In this document: positions 1 through 11,031 of the stretch, in pieces
How the letters are laid out: every line of letters begins with the position of its first letter
Position numbering within the stretch: the stretch's first letter is position 1
DNA from: Rahnella victoriana
GTDB taxonomy: Bacteria > Pseudomonadota > Gammaproteobacteria > Enterobacterales > Enterobacteriaceae
DNA: 64,000 bases
Reading direction: 5' to 3'
NCBI RefSeq assembly: GCF_004330295.1
Contig: NZ_SJOJ01000011.1
Span: 114,528-178,527 of the forward strand
Translations under genes and position numbers: made by a program
Notes under the pieces: generated by a model
What the model was told of the DNA's origin: nothing
The model's database searches: none
Seen by the model: the letters and a program-made list of their open reading frames with translations, nothing else

Positions 1-566
1 ATCAGCAGTTGCCCTTCGGAATAGGGCATGACGCGAAACTCGACGTAATGCTCATTATTGAGTTGCAGATTCAGGGCACGGCTGAAATCGCGGGTCTGGA
101 TCCACAGCCGGAATTCCGGATAACGCAGCAGGTTAAAGATGTGCTGGCCGTTATCTTCCGGCCAGCGGAAACCGAGCAAATCCTGCGCCAGTCCGTTACA
201 CCAGAAAATATTGCCTTCTTCGGTCGTGAGCACCACGGCGTCCGGCAACGATTCGGCACCGCTGCGAAAACGCTTGATGAGCTGGCCTAATTCGCGACGG
301 CGACGCCGGTTACGCATCTGCATCTGGTTCAGCCCGTAAAACAGCGGCTCCCAGCTCCAGCGGCCATTCGGCGGGGTAATGCTGCGGTCGAGCCACAGCC
401 AGTGAGAAAGTTTCAGCTGGTTGTAATAATTCCAGCCCAGTGCCGCCATCAGCGACACAAAGAGGAGCCAGCCAAAATGGCCGACGAAGATACCGAGGAT
501 TAACGCGGGCAGGCAAAAGAGAAAAAATTCACCTGCCAGCCGTTTCCATGACAAACGTTCTAGCAC
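1..566 (-). CDS. phoR: Phosphate regulon sensor kinase PhoR, N-terminal part (cut by window edge)
   Basis: PhoR is the inner-membrane histidine kinase that phosphorylates PhoB when phosphate is scarce. Only about the first 188 codons lie in the window, and the catalytic domain is beyond base 1. The N terminus begins with LERLSWKRL, followed by two hydrophobic segments, as in E. coli PhoR. A conserved stretch with WLWLDRS and SWEPLFYGL leads into the PAS region. The start is a GTG at 566 with a GGAG ribosome site just upstream. It lies 22 bp after the phoB stop, so the two genes form the usual phoBR operon. Confidence 0.93.
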   Translation of the reverse strand, partial: MLERLSWKRLAGEFFLFCLPALILGIFVGHFGWLLFVSLMAALGWNYYNQLKLSHWLWLDRSITPPNGRWSWEPLFYGLNQMQMRNRRRRRELGQLIKRFRSGAESLPDAVVLTTEEGNIFWCNGLAQDLLGFRWPEDNGQHIFNLLRYPEFRLWIQTRDFSRALNLQLNNEHYVEFRVMPYSEGQLL

Positions 567-588
567 ACAGATTCTCCGCTGTGAGGGC

Positions 589-1278
589 TCAATAACGCGT
601 TGAAAAACGGTATCCGGTACCGCGAACAGTCTGGATCATTCTGTCATGTCCACTGGTTTCCAGCGCCTTACGCAAACGACGAATATGCACGTCAACCGTG
701 CGATCTTCCACATAAACGTTAGTGCCCCAGACGTTATTCAGCAACTGCTCGCGGCTGTAAACACGTTCGGAGTGCGTCATAAAGAAGTGTAATAATTTAA
801 ATTCTGTCGGCCCCATATCGAGCGCCTGCTCGTTGGCCATCACACGGTGAGACGACGGATCCAGGCTTAAACCCTGCATGTCGATCACTTCTTCTACCGC
901 CATTGGCGAGATGCGGCGCATCACGGCTTTAATGCGGGCAACCAGTTCTTTCGGAGAAAACGGTTTGGTGATGTAATCATCGGCACCGACTTCGAGGCCG
1001 CGCACCCGATCTTCTTCTTCACCGCGCGCGGTCAGCATCATCACCGGGATTTCGCGGGTCAGGGCTTCACGTTTCAGGTGTTTAATAAACTGAATACCGG
1101 AACCGCCGGGTAACATCCAGTCGAGCAGGATCAGTTCAGGGTAAGGTTCAGCAAGCTGCCCGATCGCTGAATCAAAATCCTCAGCTTCTACTGCCTGATA
1201 GCCATTCTGTTCCAGTACAAAACACACCATTTCACGGATTGGAGCTTCGTCTTCAACCACCAATATACGTCTAGCCAT
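589..1278 (-). CDS. phoB: Phosphate response regulator PhoB
   Basis: Two-component response regulator that activates the Pho regulon. The N-terminal receiver domain holds the acidic pocket (VVEDE), the phospho-acceptor Asp in LLDWMLPGG and the Lys in [10 protein letters not shown]. The C-terminal winged-helix domain contains [14 protein letters not shown] and ends in [10 protein letters not shown]. The length of 229 aa equals E. coli PhoB and most residues are identical. I chose the ATG at 1278 ([11 protein letters not shown]), which is preceded by an AGGA ribosome site. A start five codons further upstream is possible but has no support from the family. It is the first gene of the phoBR operon. 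Confidence 0.97.
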   Translation of the reverse strand: MARRILVVEDEAPIREMVCFVLEQNGYQAVEAEDFDSAIGQLAEPYPELILLDWMLPGGSGIQFIKHLKREALTREIPVMMLTARGEEEDRVRGLEVGADDYITKPFSPKELVARIKAVMRRISPMAVEEVIDMQGLSLDPSSHRVMANEQALDMGPTEFKLLHFFMTHSERVYSREQLLNNVWGTNVYVEDRTVDVHIRRLRKALETSGHDRMIQTVRGTGYRFSTRY

Positions 1279-1327
1279 CGTAGGTCCTGCCAATAGGTTA
1301 GCGATCTTTTATTTGATTGCGGGCGCC

Positions 1328-1359
1328 ATTATGCGTCAGTTTTGTGACAGATTTATGAA
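1328..1359 (-). promoter_or_regulatory. Pho box and -10 element of the phoB promoter
   Basis: On the minus strand the site reads CTGTCACAAAACTGACGC (1350 to 1333), a direct repeat of CTGTCA-like units, followed by CATAAT at 1333-1328 as the -10. It matches the arrangement of the E. coli phoB promoter, where phosphorylated PhoB replaces a -35 element and activates its own operon. Confidence 0.8.
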
Positions 1360-1516
1360 TAGAAAGGATGGTTCATTACAGTCAAATATGACAGAGACAT
1401 TTCTTCTATTTAGCGGCCATCTTGCTGAAATTGGTCTGATTTATCGGGGACAGCGTCCCCTGCCGACGTTTATACTTTGCCCCATCGTTGTCATCCAGGA
1501 TCCACACGGGAGTCTC

Positions 1517-2755
1517 ATGCGCCTGATCCACACGTCAGACTGGCACCTCGGCCAGTACTTTTTCACCAAAAGCCGCGCTGCCGAACATCAGGCATTTTTG
1601 CGCTGGCTGACCGGTCAGGTGCAGCAACATCAGGTCGATGCCGTGATTGTCGCGGGGGATATTTTCGATACCGGATCACCGCCCAGCTATGCCCGCGAAT
1701 TGTATAACCGCTTCGTGGTGGAATTACAACAAACCGGCTGCCAGCTGGTGGTGCTGGCCGGTAATCACGATTCTGTCGCCACGCTCAACGAATCCCGCGA
1801 ACTGCTTTCCTGCCTGAATACCCGGGTGATTGCCACCGTGGGTGAAAACCTGGCGGAACAGATTTTAGTGCTCCGTCAGCGCGACGGAACGCCCGGCGCG
1901 GTGCTGTGTGCCATTCCGTTTTTACGTCCGCGTGATTTGCTCGCCAGCCAGGCCGGACAATCCGGCAGCGACAAACAGCTGGCATTACAGGAAGCCATTG
2001 CCGCCCATTATGACGCGCTGTGGCAGGCCGCGCAGGCGAAACGCGATGAACTGGGCGTACCGCTGCCGGTGATTGCCACCGGCCATCTGACCACCGTCGG
2101 CGTCAGCACCTCCGATTCGGTGCGCGACATCTATATAGGCACGCTCGATGCGTTTCCGGCACAGGCTTTTCCGCCAGTCGATTATGTGGCACTCGGCCAT
2201 ATTCACCGCGCGCAGTGCGTCGCCAAAACCGACCATATCCGCTACAGCGGCTCGCCGATTGCCCTGAGTTTTGACGAACTGAGCAAGGCCAAAAGCGTCT
2301 ACCTGCTTGATTTCGAGGGTGCGACACTCAACGCCATCGAGACGCTGGAAATCCCGGTTTTCCAGCCGATGCAGATCATCAAAGGCTCGCTGGCGGAGAT
2401 TGAAAAGCAACTGACACAGTTCGAAGGCGGCGATCCGGCAAAACCCGTCTGGCTGGATATTGAAGTCTCCACGCAGGATTATCTCAGCGATATTCAGCGA
2501 CGTATCCAGGCGCTGACGGCAGATTTGCCGGTAGAAGTGGTGCTGTTACGCCGCAGTAAAGAACAGCGCATCAACCGCATTGAGCAACAGGAAAAAGAAA
2601 CCCTCAGCGAACTGAGCGTCGGCGATGTCTTTGAACGGCGGCTGGCGCTGGAACCCGATCCCGATGAACCGCGTCAGGCGCGGATGCGTACCTTATTTGC
2701 GCAGGTGGTTGAACAGGTCACCAGCGGTCAGAACGCGGAGGACAGCGCACAATGA
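1517..2755 (+). CDS. sbcD: Exonuclease subunit SbcD
   Basis: Nuclease subunit of the SbcCD (Mre11-Rad50 type) complex, which opens hairpins and trims DNA ends at palindromes. Metallophosphoesterase motifs are in order: HTSDWHLG at the N terminus, [19 protein letters not shown], then TGHLTT and LGHIHRAQ. I chose the ATG at 1517 because [11 protein letters not shown] aligns with the family N terminus and GGAG lies just upstream. The reading frame is open for 68 more codons upstream, but that part overlaps the phoB promoter region and has no family support. The protein is 412 aa. Its stop overlaps the sbcC start. Confidence 0.95.
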   Translation: MRLIHTSDWHLGQYFFTKSRAAEHQAFLRWLTGQVQQHQVDAVIVAGDIFDTGSPPSYARELYNRFVVELQQTGCQLVVLAGNHDSVATLNESRELLSCLNTRVIATVGENLAEQILVLRQRDGTPGAVLCAIPFLRPRDLLASQAGQSGSDKQLALQEAIAAHYDALWQAAQAKRDELGVPLPVIATGHLTTVGVSTSDSVRDIYIGTLDAFPAQAFPPVDYVALGHIHRAQCVAKTDHIRYSGSPIALSFDELSKAKSVYLLDFEGATLNAIETLEIPVFQPMQIIKGSLAEIEKQLTQFEGGDPAKPVWLDIEVSTQDYLSDIQRRIQALTADLPVEVVLLRRSKEQRINRIEQQEKETLSELSVGDVFERRLALEPDPDEPRQARMRTLFAQVVEQVTSGQNAEDSAQ

Positions 2756-5700
2756 AAATTCTCAGCCTGCGTTTAAAAAACCTGAATTCGCTGGAAGGCG
2801 AATGGAAAATTGACTTCACCGCCGAACCTTTTGCCAGTAACGGATTGTTCGCCATTACCGGCCCGACCGGCGCGGGGAAAACCACCCTGCTCGATGCCAT
2901 TTGTCTGGCGCTGTATCACCAGACGCCGCGTCTGAACATCACGCCAAGCCAGAACGAACTGATGACCCGCCACACCGCCGAATCGCTGGCGGAGGTGGAG
3001 TTTGAAGTCAAAGGCGTGGGTTACCGCGCATTCTGGAGCCAGCGCCGCGCCAAAAACTCGCCGGACGGCAACCTGCAGGCACCGAAAGTGGAGCTGGCAT
3101 TGCTGGCCGACGGCAAAATTCTGGCTGACAAAGTACGCGATAAACTCGACACCATCGCCTCACTGACCGGACTGGATTTTGGACGTTTCACCAAATCGAT
3201 GATGCTGTCTCAGGGGCAGTTCGCCGCCTTCCTGAATGCGGATGCCAACGATCGCGCCGAACTGCTGGAAGAACTGACCGGCACCGAAATTTACGGACTG
3301 CTGTCTGAGCGTGTGTTTGAGCAACATAAAGAAGCGCGCATTACCCTCGACGGCCTGCATCAGCGCATGGCGGGTATCGAACTGCTCAGCGAAGAACAGC
3401 GCCAGACGCTGGAGGCGCAACTTGCTGAACTGAACGCACAGGAAATCAGCCTCAGTCAGCAGGCACACCAGCACCAGCAGGATCTGAACTGGCTGCAACA
3501 GTGGCAACAGGCACAGCAAAAACAGCAGCAGTCTCAGCAGCAGCTCACCGCCGCAGAACAGGAAAATCTGGCCGCCGCGCCGCAGTTACAGCAACTGGCG
3601 CGCAGTGAACCGGCAGAAAAACTGCGTCCGTTACTCGTGGATCGCCAGCGTTGTCAGGACGAATCGCAACGCCTTCAGCAATGGCTGACACAACTGACGC
3701 AGCAGCAGGAACAGCAGATTGCGCAGCTGACGCCGCTGAAACAGGCGGAAGAACAGGCACAAACGGCGCGGCAGACACAGGCGGAAGCACAGCGCCAGAT
3801 GCAGACGCTGATCGAGGAAAAGATCCTGCCGCTGGATGGCGACATCGCCCTGCTGCGTAAATCGCTGGCTGAAATGCAGCAGTCGGCCGGTGACGCACAG
3901 AAACAGGTCGCTGAACAACACGCGGCGCTGGTGCAAATCACGGCAGAACGTCAGAAACTGGACGAAGAAAGCCGTCAGCATCAGACCAGCCAGACCGCAC
4001 TGACCGACGCACTGAGCAGCGCACAACAACGACAAGCGGCGCTGGAAAAACAGCACCCGCGGGCGGCATTGCAGCAAAGGCAGACTGAACTCATCCAGCT
4101 GCGCCCGGTGCGTCAGCAGCTGTTCTCCCTGATGCAAATTTTCCCGCAACTTAACCAGCGGGTGCTGCAACAGCACAACGATGCCGCGCAGTACCAGACG
4201 CAACTGGCTGAAGAAGAACAGCGTCTGGGCGCCATCCGTCTGCAATGTCAGAAACAGCTGGACCATCTCAACGACGTCAAAACCCTGCATAAACAGGAAA
4301 TGCTGATCGTCAGCCTCGAAGCCGAACGTGCCAGCCTGCAAAGCGGCCAGGCCTGCCCGCTGTGCGGCTCGACATCGCATCCGGCAATTGAACATTATCA
4401 GGAGGTCAAACCTTCTGAAACGGCGCTGCGCGTCGAGAAAATGCAGCTGGAGTTTGATGCGGCGAAAGCCAGCGGCATCGAACTGGCAGCGAAAATCAAA
4501 AGCCTGAAAGAGCAGCAAACCCGCCTGCAAAGCCAGCTGGAACAAGATCAGCAGCAACTGAATGCACATACTGCGCACTGGCAGCAGCTCAGTGAATCAC
4601 TGAATCTGACCTTCACGCTGCATGACACCGCTGACATCACGCAATGGCTGACCGCACGCGACGACGAAGAGCAGCAGTCACAGACGCTGATCAGCCAGCA
4701 CGAACAGCTGGCACGGGCGCTGCAACAGGCCAAAGATGCCCTGAATGATGCCCTGAACGCACAGCAGAAAGTGCAGCAGCAAAGCGCGTTGCTGACTGAA
4801 CGTTTCACACGGCTGGAAGAGACGCAGGCGAAATCCCAGGAACATCTCGCGAAGCTGCAAAAACAGTGCGCTGAGGGTGAAAAATCACTGGCGGAACTGA
4901 ACGCCAGACGTCACGAACTGTTCGGCGATCGTCAGGTGGCGCAGGTACGCGGGCACTTACATCAGCAACAGCAGGCGGCAGAAAAGGCCGTCAGCGATGC
5001 TCAGACCGCGCTGCAAAAGGCGCAGGAACAGCGTGATCAGCTTGCCGGTCAGCTCGCCAGTACGCAGCAGCAACAGCAGCAGGCGCTGACACGTCTGACG
5101 CAGGCGGAACAGGCGTGGCAACAGGCGCTCGGCGCCAGCGGCTTTGCGGATGAGGACGCCGTAAAACAGGCGTTGCTGGATGACGCGTTACGTCAGCAAC
5201 TTCAGCAACGGAAAGAACATCTGCAACAACAACTGGCGCAGGCGCAGGCCTTGCTGGTCGACGCCAAAGACATGCTGGAAAAACAGAGGCTTGCCCGCCC
5301 CGCGCATCTCAGTGAGACCGACAGCGATCTTCACGCGCTGACCGCGCAACAGGCGGAGCTGGCGCAACAGCTGAAAGCCTTACAGCAACGTCTGGGTGAA
5401 GTGAAGAATCAGCTGGAAAGCGACAAACAGCGTCACAGCGGACAACAGGCGCTGATTGCTCAGATTGCGCAGGCGCAGCTGACCTGTGATGACTGGGGCT
5501 ATCTCAATCAGATGATTGGCTCCAGCGATGGCGCGAAATTCCGTAAATTTGCGCAGGGTCTGACGCTCGATCATCTGGTGTATCTGGCCAACCGACAGCT
5601 GGAAAAACTGCATGGCCGGTATCTGTTGCAGCGTAAAACCAGCGATGCGCTGGAGTTGCAGGTGGTCGATACCTGGCAGGCGGACGCGGTGCGCGACACC

Positions 5701-6000
5701 CGCACGTTATCCGGCGGCGAAAGTTTCCTGGTCAGTCTGGCACTGGCGCTGGCACTGTCAGATCTGGTCAGCGATAAAACCCGCATCGACTCGCTGTTCC
5801 TTGACGAAGGGTTCGGCACGCTCGATGCCGACACGCTGGATACCGCGCTGGATGCCCTCGACAGTCTGAATGCCTCAGGTAAAACCATCGGCGTGATCAG
5901 CCATGTCGAGGCGATGAAAGACCGTATTCCGGTGCAGATCAAAGTCACCAAAGTGAACGGTCTGGGCGTCAGCCGCCTGAGCAGTGAATTTAAAGTCTGA
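2752..6000 (+). CDS. sbcC: Exonuclease subunit SbcC (Rad50-like SMC ATPase)
   Basis: ATPase and coiled-coil subunit of SbcCD. It has a Walker [10 protein letters not shown] at residues 37-45. A very long Gln-rich coiled coil flanks a zinc-hook CPLCG with Cys535 and Cys538. The C-terminal lobe holds the ABC signature LSGGE near 986-990 and the Walker B LFLDEG with Asp1018 and Glu1019. At 1082 aa it is somewhat longer than the roughly 1050 aa of E. coli SbcC. The start overlaps the sbcD stop by 4 bp (ATGA), so the subunits are translationally coupled. The coiled coil leaves long open frames on the other strand that are not genes. Confidence 0.96.
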   Translation: MKILSLRLKNLNSLEGEWKIDFTAEPFASNGLFAITGPTGAGKTTLLDAICLALYHQTPRLNITPSQNELMTRHTAESLAEVEFEVKGVGYRAFWSQRRAKNSPDGNLQAPKVELALLADGKILADKVRDKLDTIASLTGLDFGRFTKSMMLSQGQFAAFLNADANDRAELLEELTGTEIYGLLSERVFEQHKEARITLDGLHQRMAGIELLSEEQRQTLEAQLAELNAQEISLSQQAHQHQQDLNWLQQWQQAQQKQQQSQQQLTAAEQENLAAAPQLQQLARSEPAEKLRPLLVDRQRCQDESQRLQQWLTQLTQQQEQQIAQLTPLKQAEEQAQTARQTQAEAQRQMQTLIEEKILPLDGDIALLRKSLAEMQQSAGDAQKQVAEQHAALVQITAERQKLDEESRQHQTSQTALTDALSSAQQRQAALEKQHPRAALQQRQTELIQLRPVRQQLFSLMQIFPQLNQRVLQQHNDAAQYQTQLAEEEQRLGAIRLQCQKQLDHLNDVKTLHKQEMLIVSLEAERASLQSGQACPLCGSTSHPAIEHYQEVKPSETALRVEKMQLEFDAAKASGIELAAKIKSLKEQQTRLQSQLEQDQQQLNAHTAHWQQLSESLNLTFTLHDTADITQWLTARDDEEQQSQTLISQHEQLARALQQAKDALNDALNAQQKVQQQSALLTERFTRLEETQAKSQEHLAKLQKQCAEGEKSLAELNARRHELFGDRQVAQVRGHLHQQQQAAEKAVSDAQTALQKAQEQRDQLAGQLASTQQQQQQALTRLTQAEQAWQQALGASGFADEDAVKQALLDDALRQQLQQRKEHLQQQLAQAQALLVDAKDMLEKQRLARPAHLSETDSDLHALTAQQAELAQQLKALQQRLGEVKNQLESDKQRHSGQQALIAQIAQAQLTCDDWGYLNQMIGSSDGAKFRKFAQGLTLDHLVYLANRQLEKLHGRYLLQRKTSDALELQVVDTWQADAVRDTRTLSGGESFLVSLALALALSDLVSDKTRIDSLFLDEGFGTLDADTLDTALDALDSLNASGKTIGVISHVEAMKDRIPVQIKVTKVNGLGVSRLSSEFKV

Positions 6001-6007
6001 TCCCTCG

Positions 6008-6068
6008 CCACCGCCGGGCAGGTTGCTAGATAAATTGCTAGCCGCATGCCCTGCGGTGGATCCTTTTT
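6008..6068 (+). terminator. Likely intrinsic terminator after sbcC
   Basis: A long interrupted stem pairs CCACCG (6008-6013) with CGGTGG (6054-6059). It encloses a smaller GCTAG/CTAGC hairpin and is followed by TTTTT at 6064-6068. It lies directly after the sbcC stop. Confidence 0.55.
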
Positions 6069-6239
6069 GTGAAAGCGTGCACAAAAATCGCACCAGTTCA
6101 GTGCGCGATTTTTCCCCAACCTGCTGAATTTACGCTTATTCCCGCTGCCGGAATGAACTGGCACGCCCTGTGCTTAACGTTATGTATACAAGTTGCAGTA
6201 CAAGTTGCAACGTCCTCATAACCGCTTAGGGAACCGCCA

Positions 6240-7253
6240 ATGAAAAACATCAAACCTGAAGTTGATAAAAAACGTCGCCAGCTGATGAAATGGCTCGCCA
6301 TTACCGGCGGAGTGTCCACCCTTGGCGGAATGATCCCGACGTCCGTCTTTGCCGCCGAAGACGATGAGATCCGCATCGGTTACTGGCCGATTGTCGGCGG
6401 TTTACCGCTGTATGTGGCGCTGGAACAGGGCTTTTTTAAACAAGCCGGACTGAATGTGAAAGGCGTTAAATTCGCCAGCGCCCAGCAAATTGTCGAAGGG
6501 ATGATCACCGGCAGGATCCACGGCTGCGCCAACGGCACGGCAACCGGCGCGCTGGGGCTGGGGGCGATCACCTCACCGGGGCTGTTCAAAATTATCTGCT
6601 CCAACCCGTCCAACCATAAGCTGGTGCTGGATGAATTTCTGGTGCCGCTGAACAGCACAGCCAGCGCCATCAGTGACCTGAAAGGCAAGAAAATCGCCTG
6701 CGGTCCGGGGATCCAGAACGTCACCATGGCAAAAATTATTCTGGAGAAAAATGGCTTCACTCACCCGTCGGTGATCGAACTGCCGGTCGGCCAGCACGCT
6801 CCGGCGCTGGCGGCCGGACAAATTGACGGCGTCTATACGCTGGAACCGACCGGCACGGTCGGGCGCATGAAGCATCTTTCCCGCACGCTGGAAACCGGCG
6901 TGATTTCTAAATACGTGCTCGGCAATGCCGACGCCCCGTGGTTTGGCGGCGCGGCGGCACTGAACGCCAGCTTTATCGCGGACAAACCGGAACAAACCAA
7001 AAAGTTTATTGCTGCTTATCAGAAAGCCGTGGAGTTCATCGCCGCACAGCCTGACAAAGCCCGCGAAAACGTCGCCGGTTACACCAGCATTGAACCGGCG
7101 CTGGTGAAGGAAGTGCCGCTGCCGGGCTTTGTGATGTATCCCGATTTAAAAGGCGACAACCTGCAATGGTTCCAGAAGTTTTATGACGTCTTTACCGAAA
7201 GAAAAATCTTCAGCAAGCCGGTAGATGTCGCCTCGCTGATTTATCAGGGATAA
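6240..7253 (+). CDS. ABC transporter substrate-binding protein, NitT/TauT (CmpA/NrtA-like) family
   Basis: Periplasmic solute-binding protein of the nitrate/sulfonate/taurine class (NMT1/SsuA-like fold), 337 aa. After the signal region, the mature part begins with IRIGYWPIVGGLPLYVALEQGFF, typical of the family. The signal region carries a twin-arginine-like motif KKRRQLMK (residues 10-17), a hydrophobic stretch and an Ala-rich cleavage site (VFAAE). Tat export is therefore plausible, though not proven. The permease starts 11 bp downstream and the ATPase follows, forming a complete three-gene importer. The substrate cannot be told from sequence; nitrate, a sulfonate, a pyrimidine precursor or another small anion are all possible. 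Confidence 0.85.
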   Translation: MKNIKPEVDKKRRQLMKWLAITGGVSTLGGMIPTSVFAAEDDEIRIGYWPIVGGLPLYVALEQGFFKQAGLNVKGVKFASAQQIVEGMITGRIHGCANGTATGALGLGAITSPGLFKIICSNPSNHKLVLDEFLVPLNSTASAISDLKGKKIACGPGIQNVTMAKIILEKNGFTHPSVIELPVGQHAPALAAGQIDGVYTLEPTGTVGRMKHLSRTLETGVISKYVLGNADAPWFGGAAALNASFIADKPEQTKKFIAAYQKAVEFIAAQPDKARENVAGYTSIEPALVKEVPLPGFVMYPDLKGDNLQWFQKFYDVFTERKIFSKPVDVASLIYQG

Positions 7254-7264
7254 GGAGAAACAGG

Positions 7265-8029
7265 ATGACTTCACGCTGGTCTTCAAGGTTACTGCCGCTG
7301 GTCGGTCCGGTATTGCTGTTTTTATTCTGGCAACTGGCCGTCAGCGCAAAATGGCTGAACCCGGTGCTTCTGCCCTCGCCCGTCGAGACAATCGGCTACA
7401 TGTTTCAGTCGTTTTCGGATGCGTCCATGCGCACTGACATCGGCGCAACCCTCTACCGCACGCTGGTGTCCTTTGCCTTTGCGGCGGTGATCGGCGTGCC
7501 GCTCGGCGTGATCTTAGGCAGTAACGAAAAGGTTTACCGCAGTCTGGAATTCCTCATCGACTTCTTTCGCTCTACTCCCTCGTCGGCACTGATCCCGCTG
7601 TTTATGCTGATTTTCGGCATCACCGATGCCAACAAAATCGCTATCGCCGCCTTTGCCGCCGTGCTGGTGATCTTGTTTAACAGCGCCTACGGCGTGATGA
7701 ATGCCAAAAAAACCCGCCTGATGGCGGCCAGAGTGATGGGGATTTCCCGCTGGCATATTTTCAAAGACATCATGCTGATGGAAAGTCTGGCGCAGACGTT
7801 TGTCGGTTTGCGTACCGGCGTGTCGATAGCGCTGGTGATCGTCATCGTCGCCGAAATGTTTATCGGATCCGAAACCGGCCTCGGCCACCGGATCATTGAT
7901 GCCCAGCAGGTGTTCAATATCAAAGACATGTACGCCTCGATCCTGATCACCGGCGCGCTGGGTTACCTGCTTAATCTGGCCTTTTTGCTGATCGAGAAAA
8001 AAACCGTCCACTGGAGTAGCAAAGCATGA
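7265..8029 (+). CDS. ABC transporter permease, NitT/TauT family
   Basis: Inner-membrane permease of the importer, 254 aa, with about six hydrophobic segments. The ATPase-contact (EAA-like) loop lies around the segment AARVMGISRWHIFKDIML. The family pattern GLRTGVSIALVIVIVAEMF follows, typical of SsuC/TauC/NrtB proteins. The gene has a GGAG ribosome site (AAGGAGAAACAGG) just before its ATG. Its stop overlaps the start of the ATPase gene by 4 bp. Confidence 0.87.
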   Translation: MTSRWSSRLLPLVGPVLLFLFWQLAVSAKWLNPVLLPSPVETIGYMFQSFSDASMRTDIGATLYRTLVSFAFAAVIGVPLGVILGSNEKVYRSLEFLIDFFRSTPSSALIPLFMLIFGITDANKIAIAAFAAVLVILFNSAYGVMNAKKTRLMAARVMGISRWHIFKDIMLMESLAQTFVGLRTGVSIALVIVIVAEMFIGSETGLGHRIIDAQQVFNIKDMYASILITGALGYLLNLAFLLIEKKTVHWSSKA

Positions 8030-8847
8030 CGCAACCTCTCTCGCTGAACCCGGATTATAAAGGCCCGCAGTTGCCGCAATACGCCACCCGCCCCGACACC
8101 CATGTAACGATCCGCGGGCTGAGCAAGGCATTTGCCGGACAGCCGCTGTACACCGATCTGAATCTGGATCTGCCGCGTGGCAAAATCGTATCGATTTTCG
8201 GGCCGAACGGCTGCGGAAAATCGACCCTGATGAACATGATCGCCGGGCTGATCCCGGTCGATAAAGGCGACATTCTGTTTGACGGAAAAACGCTGGCACA
8301 GACCACCATCGGCTACGTATTCCAGAACTACCGCGACGCGCTGTTTCCGTGGATGAGCGCACGCGCCAATATCGCCTACCCGCTGATCCGCCACGGCATG
8401 AGCAAAGCGGATGTGAATGCGCGGGTGGAGGAACTGACGCAGATGTTTGATATCCGCTTCGATCTGAAACGCTATCCGTACGAGCTTTCCGGCGGCCAGC
8501 AGCAAACCGTGTGCATCATGCGTGCGCTGGCAACGCGGCCGGAAGTGATGTTCCTCGACGAACCTTTCTCGGCGCTGGATTTCGAAATGACCTTGTTTAT
8601 CCGCGATAAATTGCAGGAAGTGCAGCTGGCGACCGGCGTCACCATGCTGATTGTCTCGCACGATCTGGAAGATGCGGTGTTTCTGGCGGATGAGATTTTA
8701 CTGCTGACGCGGCGGCCGACGCAGATCGCAGAAATCGTGCCGTTCGATCTGCCACGTCCGCGTGGTTCAGAAATCATGAGCCATCCGGAATTTATCCGCG
8801 TGAAGGCGCATACGTTGGAGGTGTTTAAACGGGAGATGGCGCTTTAA
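8026..8847 (+). CDS. ABC transporter ATP-binding protein, NitT/TauT family
   Basis: ATPase of the importer, 273 aa, similar to SsuB/TauB/NrtD. It shows Walker A GPNGCGKST, a Q-loop in YVFQNYRDALFPW, the signature LSGGQQQ and Walker B VMFLDEPFSALD, then the switch His in IVSHDLEDA. The ATGA overlap with the permease indicates coupled translation. A strong terminator follows 23 bp after the stop, closing the operon. Confidence 0.9.
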   Translation: MTQPLSLNPDYKGPQLPQYATRPDTHVTIRGLSKAFAGQPLYTDLNLDLPRGKIVSIFGPNGCGKSTLMNMIAGLIPVDKGDILFDGKTLAQTTIGYVFQNYRDALFPWMSARANIAYPLIRHGMSKADVNARVEELTQMFDIRFDLKRYPYELSGGQQQTVCIMRALATRPEVMFLDEPFSALDFEMTLFIRDKLQEVQLATGVTMLIVSHDLEDAVFLADEILLLTRRPTQIAEIVPFDLPRPRGSEIMSHPEFIRVKAHTLEVFKREMAL

Positions 8848-8870
8848 CGGTGGGGCGATGAATGAGATCA

Positions 8871-8896
8871 GGGGCGCAAAAGCTGCGCCCCTTTTT
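8871..8896 (+). terminator. Intrinsic terminator of the ABC transporter operon
   Basis: GGGGCGCA (8871-8878) pairs perfectly with TGCGCCCC (8884-8891) across a 5-nt loop and is followed by TTTTT. Confidence 0.85.
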
Positions 8897-8917
8897 ATTG
8901 CCTGACAACGCCCTGTT

Positions 8918-9838
8918 TTATAACGCGAAACGCGATTGAGGCCACAGCCAGGCGGCGCCGCGTACGCCGCTCGAATCGCCGTGAACCGCTTTCAGCATCG
9001 GCGTTTCACATTCACCGCCAAACACCCATTGTTTGATCAGCAACGGCACGGTCTGATAAATGCGATCGACGTTGCTCATGCCGCCACCAAAGACAATCAC
9101 ATCCGGATCGAGAATATTCACCACGTTCGCCAGGGCTTTTGCCAGACGACGTTCATAACGCCCCAGCGCCCGCTCTGCGGTTTCGTCGCCCTGCTCCACC
9201 AGCGCAATGATCTCTGCGCCTTTCAGCCGCTGACCGGACAGACGGAAGTAATCTTCGGCAAAGCCGGTGCCGGAAACAAAGGTTTCGACGCAACCGGATT
9301 TCCCGCAGTAGCAAGGCACCTCGCGGGCAAACTGCATTTCCTCTTCATCCTGCCACGGCAGGGGATTGTGTCCCCATTCTCCTGCGTTACCGTTGCCGCC
9401 CGCATGGGCCGCGCCGTTCAGTGCCACGCCGGAACCGCAGCCGGTGCCGATGATGACCGCAAACACCGTATGACGACCGGCACCTGCGCCGTCGGTGGCT
9501 TCCGACACCGCCAGACAGTTGGCATCGTTGGCGATATGCACTTCACGTTTTAACAGCAGCGCCAGATCCTCATCCAGCTGCTGTCCGTTCAGCCAGACCG
9601 AGTTTGAATTTTTCACCTTGCCGGTAAACGGCGACAGTGTGCCGGGGATCCCCAGCCCGACGCTGCCGTGCTGACCGGTCGCCTTTTCGGCGTCCAGCAC
9701 CAGCCCCTCAATCGCTTTCAGCGTGCGCTCGTAGTCATTTCTCGGCGTATCAACACGCTTGCGAAACAGCTCTTTGCCTTCATCAGATAACGCAATCACT
9801 TCTATTTTTGTGCCGCCTAAATCAATGCCAATTCGCAC
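8918..9838 (-). CDS. mak: Fructokinase Mak (ROK family)
   Basis: ROK-family sugar kinase that phosphorylates fructose and, weakly, mannose or glucose. The N-terminal phosphate loop is DLGGTK. The catalytic Asp lies in [11 protein letters not shown]. The ROK zinc site is [17 protein letters not shown]. The C terminus ([15 protein letters not shown]) matches E. coli Mak closely, and the length of 306 aa is close to 302 aa. It is transcribed away from rdgC, as in E. coli. The start at 9838 is preceded by AAAAGGAG. Confidence 0.93.
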   Translation of the reverse strand: MRIGIDLGGTKIEVIALSDEGKELFRKRVDTPRNDYERTLKAIEGLVLDAEKATGQHGSVGLGIPGTLSPFTGKVKNSNSVWLNGQQLDEDLALLLKREVHIANDANCLAVSEATDGAGAGRHTVFAVIIGTGCGSGVALNGAAHAGGNGNAGEWGHNPLPWQDEEEMQFAREVPCYCGKSGCVETFVSGTGFAEDYFRLSGQRLKGAEIIALVEQGDETAERALGRYERRLAKALANVVNILDPDVIVFGGGMSNVDRIYQTVPLLIKQWVFGGECETPMLKAVHGDSSGVRGAAWLWPQSRFAL

Positions 9839-10048
9839 GTGTTGTTCTCCTTTTACACCTTGCAGGGTCAGTTTTTTTTGAGTTTATTCAGTTTAGAAGC
9901 CAGACGCGACTGTCACCAGAATAAGCTGTTATGCAATGTTACAGGGTGCCGCGATTTCTTAACGACGACTGGCGCTCAATTGGTTATCATGCCGCCCTGC
10001 ATTCATTTATTCAGCGTACCACGGGTGCGCCGGGACAGGGATAACGCC

Positions 10049-10963
10049 ATGTTATGGTTTAAGAATTTGTTGGTTTACCGTTTGAGCCGTGAAGTTTCGT
10101 TATCTGCTGACGAAATGGAAAAACAGCTCAGTGCTTTCACCTTTACCCCGTGCGGCAGTCAGGATATGGCGAAAACCGGCTGGGTCTCGCCGATGGGTTC
10201 TCACGGTGGCGATGCACTGACACACGTCAACGGCGGGCAGATCCTGATCTGCGCCCGTAAAGAAGAAAAAATTCTGCCTTCTCCGGTGATCAAACAGGAG
10301 TTACAGGCCAAGATTGAACAGCTTGAAGGCGAGCAACACCGCAAGCTGAAGAAGACCGAAAAAGACTCCCTGAAAGATGAAGTGCTGCACAGCCTGATGC
10401 CGCGCGCCTTCAGCCGTTTCAGCCAGACGTTCATGTGGATCGACACCGTTAACGGCCTGATCATGGTCGATGCCGCCAGCGCCAAGAAAGCCGAAGACAT
10501 GCTGGCGCTGCTGCGTAAAAGCCTCGGTTCGCTGCCGGTGGTGCCACTGACCATGGAAAGCCCTATCGAACTGACGCTGACCGAATGGGTGCGTTCAGGC
10601 GATACTCCGGCCGGGTTTGCCTTGCAGGACGAAGCCGAGCTGAAAGCGATTCTGGAAGAAGGCGGCGTGATCCGCTGTAAAAAACAGGCGCTGGTCAGCG
10701 ACGAAATCGCCACGCACATCGAGAATGGCAAACTGGTGACCAAACTGGCAGTGGACTGGCAGGAACGTATTGCGGTGGTGCTGGCCGACGACGGCAGCAT
10801 TAAACGCCTGAAATTCAGCGACGTGATCCGCGATCAGAACGAAGACATCGACCGCGAAGATTTCGCCGGACGTTTCGATGCGGACTTCGTGCTGATGACC
10901 GGTGAACTGGCCGCGTTAATTCAGAATCTGATCGAAGCACTGGGCGGCGAAGCGCAGCGTTAA
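10049..10963 (+). CDS. rdgC: Nucleoid-associated recombination regulator RdgC
   Basis: RdgC forms a ring around DNA and limits RecA-dependent recombination. The protein starts [15 protein letters not shown] and contains [28 protein letters not shown] and [12 protein letters not shown], all as in E. coli RdgC. It is 304 aa long (303 in E. coli). I chose the ATG at 10049, which has AGGGA upstream. The frame stays open for another 70 codons to the left, but those residues have no family counterpart and lie in the mak-rdgC divergent promoter region. It ends at a strong terminator. Confidence 0.95.
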   Translation: MLWFKNLLVYRLSREVSLSADEMEKQLSAFTFTPCGSQDMAKTGWVSPMGSHGGDALTHVNGGQILICARKEEKILPSPVIKQELQAKIEQLEGEQHRKLKKTEKDSLKDEVLHSLMPRAFSRFSQTFMWIDTVNGLIMVDAASAKKAEDMLALLRKSLGSLPVVPLTMESPIELTLTEWVRSGDTPAGFALQDEAELKAILEEGGVIRCKKQALVSDEIATHIENGKLVTKLAVDWQERIAVVLADDGSIKRLKFSDVIRDQNEDIDREDFAGRFDADFVLMTGELAALIQNLIEALGGEAQR

Positions 10964-10980
10964 CACCGGATTCAGCACAT

Positions 10981-11013
10981 AAAAAAGGCGCTAACCGGGC
11001 GCCTTTTCTCTTT
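10981..11013. terminator. Terminator between rdgC and ppnP
   Basis: AAAAGGCGC and GCGCCTTTT form a stem around the loop taaccgg. It has a T-rich tail on the plus strand and an A-run upstream that would serve the minus strand. It lies between convergent genes, so it can serve both. Confidence 0.75.
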
Positions 11014-11031
11014 TAACGGTGTCTGAATAAA

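Noticed and set aside
3160..4860. Long open frames on the minus strand inside sbcC
   Set aside because: They arise from the repetitive Gln/Glu codons of the coiled coil, read as Cys/Leu-rich nonsense, with no ribosome sites.
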